Of a DNA stretch of 23,498 bases, positions 9,359-18,200 are shown in pieces. The stretch is from Perkinsus marinus ATCC 50983. Its lineage: Eukaryota > Perkinsozoa > Perkinsida > Perkinsidae. The stretch lies in the NCBI RefSeq assembly GCF_000006405.1, contig NW_003215694.1, forward strand, positions 53,688-77,185, in the 5' to 3' direction. Positions within the stretch are counted from its first letter, which is position 1; each line of letters begins with the position of its first letter. The notes below the pieces were generated by a model. The model saw nothing but the letters and a program-made list of their open reading frames with translations. It did not search any database and had not been told where the DNA came from. Made by a program: the position numbers and the translations under genes.

Positions 9359-11685
9359 ATGAAGGTCAAGGTTCTACATCGAGATCCTTCCGAGTATACC
9401 ATTACCAAGCCGGGCGGTATACAAAAATACCAGCGCAACGCGGATCCCGTTTTGCACCCATTCGACCGAGCTACTGAGTAATGATGGCGTCCAACAGGTG
9501 GTGACGTAGTATCGTAGATTTTCATAGATACACCCGAGCCTTGAATGGAGCGAAGATACAGAAGATGTTCGCCAAGCCGTTCCTCTGTGCCCTAGAAGGC
9601 CACACGGATGCCGTTAAATGCATGACCAGATGCAGGACCGTGATAGCACCTCTATTCACTGGCAGTTGCGATGGCGAGGTACTCCAGAGAGATCAGGCTT
9701 CATCACATGACCTCTTCAGATACGATTCTGGAACGTCGGTCAGCGGAGGTGCTTCAAGTCAGTGCGAGCTCACGAAGGTTTCGTTCGTGGCCTGTGTACT
9801 ACTAGTGATGACTCCCTCGTCGTCAGCGCTGGTGAGGACAAGACTATCAAACTGTGGAAGTAGTATTGGGAGCAATTTTACTATCGCTGATGACGATGCT
9901 CAATTATAGATTCGATCCTGATGAGGCGGTAGGGGAGATGCTTGATGAGAAGTTCAGTACCGTCGGAGCCCTTCAGTCGGGCTCATCGGCATCTCTCCAT
10001 AACGACCAGGTTGTGCCTGCTCACGTTCTCAACTCGGTAATAACTAGTGCTCTTGGAGAGCAGTGGACTTGTTAATTTCCAGTCTTCTATGCTGTCGTCG
10101 ATCGATGCCCATTGGGGTAAGAGCTCTATGCTAGCCACTGCTGGAGAGACTGTGGATATCTGGGACTACAATCGGTACTCTCTTTCTCTCCAGTCTAGCG
10201 TCATGACAGCATCGTCCTCCTTGTAGGACTACACCCCTTTCTACCTACGAATGGGGTACGGAAGCTACTCTTAGTGTGAAGTTCAACCCTTGTGAGGAGT
10301 GCCTTCTTGGTACGACTGCTATGGACAACTCTATCGGCCTCTTCGACGTCCGTATGCAAAGTGGTTTGAGAAAAGTACTACCATTGGGCAAACGGAGATA
10401 GTCTTATCGTAACAGATGCGGGGAAGCGTTGCTGCTTCTAAAAGTTTGTTGAGAGCTCCATGAGCAGTAATACAACTATGCAGGGGCTCTAGGAGCTCAT
10501 GGACGCTTTATCGCTAATCACCGATATATTAGAAGATCAATGTGACTGTCGCAATCTCAATCGAAGCACCTTACATGGGATGCGGTCGCAGAGATGCTTT
10601 ACGATCCGTTACTCCTCTCGCCATGACACGCTAAAGTTTAAAATGATAATAAATACATTCCGAACATTTTCTATTGTGAGCATCCGAGCTGTGTATATCT
10701 AACACACTGTCCGGAACTCGTATAGGGCTAAGGCCAATACTCGGTACCGTAGGTGGTCCTTCGTAATCGAAGCAACGCTTTCTGCTGGAATCCTCGTCAA
10801 CCTCTGCGGTTCAGTGTAGCCAACGAGGATGGCAATCTGTATACTTTCGATATGAGGTAGTGATATTATTATTATGAATCTCATCGTATCTGAGGAGCTA
10901 ACGCTGTTAGGAAGCTTGATTCGGCTGTGTTCATCCACAAGGGACATGTGCGGGCAGTGCTTGACCTTGATTACAGTCCTACTGGTGAGGAATTGGTTTC
11001 TGCTGGTTATGACAAGACCATACGAATCTTTAACTACGAGACACAACGCTCGAGGGAGGTAATACAGGTGCTTGGTGGGTTAACCTTATCTCTATTGATT
11101 TGAATGCGGCTTCAGAGTGAGTTTCGGAACCAGTGTACTGGATAACTTCAATAGCTCTCCTTGGGCTTTTTCGTATTGCAGTTTTTCGACAATCAGGTGT
11201 ATCACACGAAACGAATGCAGAGAGTACTATGCTGTCAGTACAGTGGTGATGGTCGGTTTGTGTTTAGTGGGTCGGAGGACTGTAATATTCGAGTGTGGAA
11301 AAATGAGGTAGTACCAGGGATCGAACCAGCGCGGTTTGCCAACGTTTTCGCCCCGCACAGGCTTCTGACAAGTTGGGCGTTGTGAGCAAGCGGGAGAAGA
11401 AGGCTCAGGCATATCGAAAGAAGTTGGTTGCGAAGTACAAGCATATGCCGGAGATAAGACGGATTGCAAAGTAGTATGGTGTACTCACCGGGGTTCGAAC
11501 CAGGAACCTTCCGTATTTGTAGCCACAAGCATCTCCCGAAGGCCATTAAGCTCCGACAAGATAAGATGAACATAATGGACGAGGCTCAGAAGAAAAAGGA
11601 AGCAAATAGGGTGAAGAACTCAAAGCCCGGCAGCAGGCCGAAAGTCGGCGAGAAGCAGAAACCTATTCTGCGGCAGCTCAAGTGA
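9359..11685 (+). CDS. DCAF13: SOF1/DCAF13 WD40 protein of the SSU processome, 11 exons, 470 aa
   Basis: Exons: 9359-9477, 9528-9678, 9720-9859, 9910-10036, 10083-10174, 10227-10374, 10753-10856, 10911-11058, 11197-11307, 11361-11470, 11523-11685; every junction is in frame and the stop is TGA. Sof1 assembles with U3 snoRNP on the pre-18S rRNA in the nucleolus; the animal orthologue DCAF13 is also a CUL4 ligase adaptor. Diagnostic stretches: N-terminal MKVKVLHRDPSEYT and HPF; KMFAKPFL-ALEGH; GSCDGE then FWNV; SAGEDKTIKLWK; AGETVDIWDYNR; CWNP and ANEDGNLYTFDMR; SYDKT-like AGYDKTIRIF; RSREVYHTKRMQRV; and the Sof1 tail KHMPEIRRIA, HKHLPKAI, ANRVKNSKPGS, about 25 residues longer overall than human. 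Most introns are 41-54 nt; one is 138 and one 378 nt. At the 138-nt intron an acceptor 15 bases upstream would add FFDNQ before VYHTKRM; the family sequence favours the downstream site. Identification is secure. Confidence 0.95.
10375..10752 (+). other. Oversized intron (378 nt) of the SOF1 gene
   Basis: The donor is gtacta after codons for LRK and the acceptor ccgtag precedes VVLRNRSNAFCWNP; both flanking exons match Sof1 family sequence, so the boundaries are well fixed. The other introns in this gene are 41-138 nt. The interior contains no convincing frame, repeat or hairpin that would name an inserted element. Confidence 0.85.
11308..11360 (+). other. 53-nt intron with antisense tRNA T-arm-like sequence
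   Basis: The intron starts gtagta and contains ccagggatcgaaccagc. Read on the minus strand this gives ggttcgatccctgg, which fits the T-loop and B-box pattern of tRNA genes. Only the T-arm part is recognisable, and its stem pairs imperfectly. Confidence 0.5.
11471..11522 (+). other. 52-nt intron resembling the antisense 3' half of a tRNA
   Basis: The intron starts gtagta, then tggtgtactcaccgggg, then ttcgaaccagg. On the minus strand this reads as a T-stem (cctgg), loop (ttcgaac), T-stem with one mismatch (cccgg), a 7-base acceptor strand, one base, and cca. So it mimics a tRNA 3' end including CCA. No 5' half is present, so it is not called as a tRNA gene. Confidence 0.5.
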
Positions 11686-12139
11686 TAATGCATTTGTATT
11701 CAACTGTATCACTGGCCACACGTTTCTATCTAGTGTTACCGCCCTGTGTTTTGGAGTTAATGATTTCAAGACGTGACGGAAGAGTGGTATCAATACGCCG
11801 ATAGTGAACGGTTCACTATCGGTGGTATTGATACCACCACAATGCGAACACACTGGTACCCTACAATGAACCATACAATGGGGTTCACTGTGAACCCTAC
11901 AATGCGGAAACACTAGTCGACACCCATCCGAAAGGCCCCTCGAAGAGTTCTATAAATACTTATCCCGGATGATGAAAATGACCACAGAGCTCACGACATA
12001 GATGTGGTCATGAAAATACACTCCCACAAGCCTTGTTGACTTACTAACACAAGATTCTCGGCAGAAATATGGCTCGGTTTGTAATGTTATAGTGAATGTG
12101 ATAGTGTGGAGTTCAAGTTGAATGGGCCATAGATGTTTA
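11686..12139. other. Convergent intergenic region with long hairpins
   Basis: This lies between the stop codons of SOF1 (plus) and the CDPK (minus). An imperfect inverted repeat at 11784-11837 has outer arms gtggtatcaatac/gtattgataccac and an exact inner 10-bp stem (gatagtgaac/gttcactatc, 1-nt loop). Downstream, the word cctacaatg recurs around ggttcactgtgaacc, itself a palindrome. Location between two 3' ends suggests a role in transcript 3' formation, or a small inserted element; the sequence does not decide. Confidence 0.7.
11784..11837. repeat. Imperfect 26-bp inverted repeat between convergent genes
   Basis: The outer 13-bp and inner 10-bp arms pair, separated by a short mismatch (cg against tgg), with a one-base centre. 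It begins 99 bases after the SOF1 stop codon. Confidence 0.85.
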
Positions 12140-14074
12140 TCAAGGCGTAGAAGAGCCGATATCATACGACTGCATCATAGCAAGGAACTCTTGGAAGTCG
12201 ATGAAGCCGTCGCCATTCGTATCGAACTCCCGAATAATTTCAGCTACAGACTGCTCATCCAAATCGTCCTGCTGGGCAGTACCCATTATCTGCCGGAGCT
12301 CGTCCGACGATATCTTCCCGTTCTGCTGTCGATCGAGGATCCTGAACGCCTTTCTACACAAATCAATACGAGAAAATGTAACCTGCGATATGGCAGCAGC
12401 CAAGAACTCTGTGTAATCAATAGCGTCACTAGCATCAGTGTCGATACCAGCGAAGAGCTCATCAATCTTGGCCTCTCTCATACCTGGTCTCGCCCTCTTC
12501 ATAGCCTCTCGAAACTCTGGTAGGGTTATTGTTCCGGAACCAGTAACATCCAGTGCTTCAAACGTACTGTTGATCTCCTTGATCCACGCCGCGCAGCTGC
12601 ACACCGACAAATTATAAGCAATGGCGTTCACGGCTACTTTTCGTAATTTGCTAGCGTGAACGAAGGTCTCGAAGGTCTCAGGACTCAGATGGACCTTATC
12701 GGCGTTAGGTCGATACCGCTTCATCCAGGGATGCTCCCAAGCTTCAGCGGCAGTCAAGCGTTTACCACAGTCCTTCTCCATCAAATGCCTGATGAGGTCC
12801 TTCGCCTCCTCTGAAACATTTCCCCACCACTTCTCTGGAAACTCTATCTCTTGACTTTTCGTGATTGATTCCAACACTTCGCCGGTAGTAGCGCCTCTGA
12901 AAGGCGGATAGCCACCCAGAAGTACAAAAAGGAGGACTCCCAAGCTCCACATATCCATCCCAGTGTGATGCTGATGACCAGCGATGATCTCAGGGGCCAC
13001 GTAATAGGGAGTTCCCACCAGACCGTGGAGCCTCTGGGCCTCCTTACCAAAGTCATTGACCAATGATATCCCACCAGGCGGCACGTCGTTGACGGCATCG
13101 CGCTGAGTGCTGACAATATCCACTTTTGGCAAGCCACAGTAGCGGAGCTCGAACCGTGACACCCTCCGAGCGCCCAAGTTGATCTCACGAGTCTGGCCCT
13201 CGCAGGAATTCAGCGCACAGGAGTTCTGAAAAACTCGGGCACTGAAACCAAAATCGATCAACTTGACAGGTGACCGCGGACAAGGCGTTGAGAGGAGTAT
13301 GTTCTCAGGTTTGATATCACGATGGATGATGCCCTTACTATGACAATAGTTAACCGCTGACAGCAGACCCCTGAGGATCCTAGCAGCCTCTGGCTCTGAG
13401 AGATAACGTTCCTTAAGAAGGTACTCGGTCAGATCAGGCCCTCGACAAAGCTCCATGACCAAATAGAAGGACATACTGTCCTCATAGATCTCATACAGTT
13501 TACAGATGCTAGGATGATCCAGACGCCCCATAGCGCCCACCTCACGCTTCATCTGTCGATTGACGATAGATATCTCCTCGAGGCTACACGTCCCACCGCT
13601 GAGGGCGGCATCACACTTGGGGATTATTTTGATAGCCCGGTGGTCTCCCGTAGCACGACATACGGCTTCACAAACCGACCCTTGAGAGCCGTTCCCGATC
13701 ACACGCTGGAGCTCGTATTCCTTCAAGAGCTTCTCTGGACCATGTCTGTCCTTGTCTCTCCGGTCGATGATCAACGTCTGGCGTCCTCTAACGAATAGAC
13801 TACCAGGTTGATTCTCCCTCTTCAGCGCTCGATAGGCTCTCTCATGAGACACCGACTGTTCGAACTTCTGGTGCGGACTAGTGACATCAGAGCTACAGCT
13901 GGTGCTATCACCAACGGACATCTCAGGGCTCATCGTAGACCTTCGTCGCATTGTACAGACTCCACCCGAACAGGATAACACCTTCTCACTCAGACGCTCG
14001 TCAGTAGTGACTGTAGCCACATGGCTGATGCTGCTGTCGTTCACAGATGGCGGCTCTGTCAGCGAGATAGGCAT
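12140..14074 (-). CDS. CDPK: Calcium-dependent protein kinase (CDPK), single exon, 644 aa
   Basis: Start taken at ATG 14074; the open frame extends six codons further up without another ATG. Residues 1-123 are a Ser/Thr-rich extension with no Gly-2, so no myristoylation. Kinase domain about 124-455: loop GNGSQGSV (127-134), Lys149 in AIKII, alpha-C Glu178 (KREVG), catalytic HRDIKPEN (Asp253), DFG (Asp274), APE (360-362), PPF and HPW motifs. Then a junction region, which in CDPKs is autoinhibitory, and four EF-hands with loops starting at Asp509, 545, 581 and 618 (the last, DTNGDGFIDFQE, is canonical; the third, DRQQNGKISSDE, is less so). Calcium binding would release the kinase to phosphorylate Ser/Thr substrates in signalling. 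The segment between DFG and GTPYY is about 60 residues longer than usual and Cys-containing; its composition is coding and removal of any obvious GT-AG piece breaks the frame. Intronless, unlike its neighbours. Confidence 0.95.
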   Translation of the reverse strand: MPISLTEPPSVNDSSISHVATVTTDERLSEKVLSCSGGVCTMRRRSTMSPEMSVGDSTSCSSDVTSPHQKFEQSVSHERAYRALKRENQPGSLFVRGRQTLIIDRRDKDRHGPEKLLKEYELQRVIGNGSQGSVCEAVCRATGDHRAIKIIPKCDAALSGGTCSLEEISIVNRQMKREVGAMGRLDHPSICKLYEIYEDSMSFYLVMELCRGPDLTEYLLKERYLSEPEAARILRGLLSAVNYCHSKGIIHRDIKPENILLSTPCPRSPVKLIDFGFSARVFQNSCALNSCEGQTREINLGARRVSRFELRYCGLPKVDIVSTQRDAVNDVPPGGISLVNDFGKEAQRLHGLVGTPYYVAPEIIAGHQHHTGMDMWSLGVLLFVLLGGYPPFRGATTGEVLESITKSQEIEFPEKWWGNVSEEAKDLIRHLMEKDCGKRLTAAEAWEHPWMKRYRPNADKVHLSPETFETFVHASKLRKVAVNAIAYNLSVCSCAAWIKEINSTFEALDVTGSGTITLPEFREAMKRARPGMREAKIDELFAGIDTDASDAIDYTEFLAAAISQVTFSRIDLCRKAFRILDRQQNGKISSDELRQIMGTAQQDDLDEQSVAEIIREFDTNGDGFIDFQEFLAMMQSYDIGSSTP

Positions 14075-14419
14075 TAGAACTAAAGTGAACAAACCTGGGA
14101 TTGAAACAGAATAGAACGTAGCGGTCCACTACACTTTGCTTAACGCTTACTTCGTTTCTGCAACGATCATTTTCGAGGGGATGCACAAGTTTGGAGAAAC
14201 ACGTTCGAAATGGAAGTATCATACCGTCCTTTCGAACTTTCGAATTTGCCACAGATGAGCTATGCCAGTGCCTACGCTACTGATGCTTAACCATAAACGG
14301 GTATCTCTAACACCTCTTCAGGATAACGAGACCTCCCACTGTGGATCACACAAGCAGATCGAACCTCTCATGTATTCGCGATGAGAGTATTTCGTCGAAA
14401 ACGATTAGCGCTCGCCCAA
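14075..14419. other. Divergent intergenic region
   Basis: The 345 bases between the CDPK start (minus) and the Cys-rich gene start (plus) hold no supported gene. Shared promoter function for the two divergent genes is likely from position alone; no motif is claimed. Confidence 0.4.
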
Positions 14420-14628
14420 ATGAAATCTCGGCGTGAAGCACGTGTTCAGAGGACGTATGTGTACGTGTTTGTGGTTCAACTTGTACCATTTATTGCTCGT
14501 TAGATATGGACAAATTCAATCTGATTTGCATGCATATGGTGCATGATACACCGTGTATCTGCTGTGTTGTTAGGCAGACAATCGCATCCACCCTGTGTAT
14601 GTCTTTCAACCTACGGTCAAGCCTCTTG

Positions 14629-14850
14629 TGTCGCCAAACGGCGAGCGCAGAAGTGATGAGCACGCAAGTGCATAGCTAAATTTGCTAAGCGAGCCAGTAG
14701 TCGTTCTGTTCTTTCATTTGAGTCTTTGAGGAAAGTGTTATGGTAGTATCATTATCATTTTGGTGCTTTTCCGTCCATGCCTGGTGTTGCGCCGTGTGAA
14801 CAAGGAACACAACAGTATCAACAACAAGGGACATCAGATGGACTGTTACA
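14629..14850 (+). repeat. 5' LTR, 222 bp
   Basis: It starts tgtcgcc and ends ttaca, and it matches 19621-19842 base for base as far as I can read. It is flanked outside by cttg, which is repeated after the 3' LTR. The Gag reading frame opens within it near 14777. Confidence 0.93.
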
Positions 14851-15260
14851 TTCTACCGGGATGACCATTGCCAATGTGCTCGAGCTACCAGTATGTGTGG
14901 ATCCTGTATGGTCTGGTCCTCGCCCAAATATGCCGTACCCGATGTTCAAGAAGTTGGTACAACAACAGCAAGCAGTCTATGAGCTGAAAGGTGGTGCGAG
15001 TTATCAGTACCTAATGCGATGTCTCGGCCAACCTCTGAAAGGGGAGGTTCAGGAGATTTACCTCCGAGGAGTTCCCCAAGAGAAGGTTTGGGAAGGCCTG
15101 GATGCACGTTATGATGCACCATGGCGTACGTATAGTATGCATCGAAGATGGAACTAAGTTCTACATTGGATTCCAATGTAGAACTCCAATGTAGGGAGAT
15201 GCGAACAGAATTCCATGGCTTCCATCATGGAAGCAGCTCGCTCAAGAACAAGGTGAAACA

Positions 15261-18200
15261 GTGCATGAGTTCGCCAACCGTGTGATGTCGATGGCATCCG
15301 TGATTCATACATCAACTGGGGTAAAGCCAAGTGCGACTGAGCAGGCAGGGACCTTTCGCGATGGTCTTCTGCCTGATATAGCTGGGAAATTGGATGCTTA
15401 TTTGGGTCCAAGATTTGCCTGTCTGGAAGAAGCTAAGGACGTGGCTGAATACTACGAGTCGAAAGTCCCCAAGGGCAAAGCCCTAAATAAAGGTATCGGC
15501 AAGGGCGACAACAATAAACCTCATAGATCATCCGAGGTATGTCGCCACTTTCTGAAAGGTACCTGTAAATATGGAGACCGCTGTCAGTTTGCTCATACTA
15601 TGAACAGATCTCCGCAAGTAAAATCACCCAGTAGTACTGGTGTGTCGACTCAGAATAGCCGTCCCTCTGGTATTTGCCATCAATTCTTACAATCTGGTAC
15701 CTGTAATCGTGACCGTTGTCTATTTCGTCACGAGCGTGACAATGTTCCCATGACGTCAAAACCTACTGCTACAAGAACCGTAAAGAGCTCTACGGAGCCG
15801 GCGATGGTGGTGATCGATGATATTGACCAGTACCCCGCGAAGGAAGAGTCTTGGGCGTCGGTCATGGCAGTTCAGTCGAAGGAGTTGGCTACACCATCGT
15901 TGTCACAGTCTTCAAAGAGTTTGACTGCATCGCTTAAGTATAAGAAGGCCGACACTGGCGAGACCCATACCCTTATTACCCTATTGGATACTGGTTGCAC
16001 TATCAATCTATTATCGTTACAAGCGGCCAGAGAGATGAAGTTGATGATTGAACCATTGTCATGTAGACGTGATGTTACGCTGGCTGATGGTAGTAGCATG
16101 CCTCTCGGTGGAGAGACGATGTGTGTTGTGAGTACCTCCAAAGCCAGTGCGTTAATCAAATTTTGGGTCGTCGATCAGTTAGCATTCGCGTCAGTTCTCG
16201 GGTTAGATGCCCTGGGGAAGTTGTGCATTACCATTCAATTAAAACCCGATTCTATCCCTGTAGTCTCCAGTGGCAATCGAAACCCGCAATCGTCATTATC
16301 GGTGTCTCCCTCGATCGATCCACCTGTATTTTCCTGTGGTGTATTCTTGGAGCCGTTCCAGGGATACACTGAAGTAGAGGAACAGTCGTTTATTGCCTAT
16401 GATGATAGTGATAATCTATCAGGTTTGTTTCATGATGAGTCTAATGATAATGTTACCAAAACGGCATCTCAGTGCGAGCCTTTTGCTCCAGTAGTAGAGT
16501 ATGATGATCATTATGAAGTCGACATCCCTTGGAAGGATTCGACTCGTCCACGTTTCAATTTGGCAGAGGCTAAAGGCCGTTTTCAGTCTTTGTTGCGTCA
16601 TACATCGTCTCGAGATATTGATGCTGTTCAAACTGAGTTAAATGAAATGTTGCTTATGGGTCGTATCCGCGAGTGTGACCCACGTGATGTTTTGTATTAT
16701 CTACCTTTACGTCCGGTATATAAACCATCATCATCTACGACTCAAGTTCGTCTTACTGTAGATGGACGTAAGCTTAATGCTTTCACGAATAAATGTAGCA
16801 CCGATGGTAAACTTAAAATCACTGACGTTCTTCTAGTGATGAGAAGTAGTATCCACTATACGAGTCTCGACTTGCAGAGGGCTTTCAACTGTATAGGTCT
16901 CTCTCAGTCGAGTCAGTGTTGGTTTGGTCTGTATGTATTTGGAGCTCATTACTTATGGCTTTGTTTACCGTTCGGCTGCAACTTTTCTTCTGCAGCATTG
17001 TTCCGATCGTTATCGTTGCGAACCCCATCATTACAACTTTCGCTCAGTCTTCCGATAACTATATTTGTTGATGATATCGGTGTTAGAGGTGATACTATTA
17101 TTGATCTACATCGCAACGAGAGGATCGTTATTGAAGGGTTCAAGAAGAAGAACTTTGTCTTCCAGTCCCTGAAGCGTGTAAGTACGGATGGCTCCTTTAA
17201 CGGTGAGGCTCCATATCTGGGCTACACGTGGGATGTGGACAACGATCGGCTCTGTCAAGTATTACCACCTTTGGATCTGCAATCTCCGATCACAAAAAGG
17301 TCCTTAATTAGTTCTCTATCAGTATGGTACGATGCTGCTGGCTTATTCATTGCGGTAGGTGTCAGCGCGCGTTTACTGGCAGCAAATATTCATGCCCAGC
17401 TGCTCGACTGGGATACACTTGCTACTGAAGAGCTCATTGAGAAGGTCCAACAGTGGTACACCGATATAAGGTCGAAGGTATTTTCGACACCCCGAGCTCT
17501 TAATTTGTCTACTCTCTACATTTTCTGTGACAGCTCTAATGCGGCCTGGTGCTCTCAAGTGGATTGTCCCCTCATATCAACTGAAGTCGGTCCTTTATAC
17601 GTATTGAGGAGCGTTGCTGGTGTTTATGGACCTCATTGTCGATGGTCCATACCTAAAAAAGAGCTGTATAGCCTATGGCGGTCAGTTCGCCTATGTGGGG
17701 ATGTTCTAAAGTATGTTGATAACGTCAGAATACCAATATCTTCTATTATATTCTATACCGACTCGGCAATTACTCTATGGCGTTTGAAGCGTCCAAAGTT
17801 GGATGATGATCTATCGCGCCTGGAGAAAAAATGGGTTAAAGATATAAGATCAGTTTGCTCGAAGTTATTCGGCAAAGGTTTAGGGGATGCGGCTACCCGG
17901 GCGAAGATCGACTCTACTACTGTGGTCTTGGCTGAAGTAGCACGTAAATGGGCATTGGGGTCATCGTTGGTTATCTTCGACCCAGCTGTATCGGCACTAC
18001 CTTCTAAACAATGCGTCGATGATTTATCTGGCCTACAGTGTATGACCATTATCACCGACTCGACTAATGGCAGTGAGCCCTCCACACCACAGCCGGTCAT
18101 ATCTGAGTCTGATCAGCATGTTGATTGGGCAGAACTTGCCCGAACAAACCAGAATTCATCGTCCTTCCTTACCGCTCTTCGAGAGTTTCTACTACATAGG

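Noticed and set aside
11235-11573. 112-codon minus-strand frame
   Set aside because: It is antisense to SOF1 exons that are fixed by family similarity.
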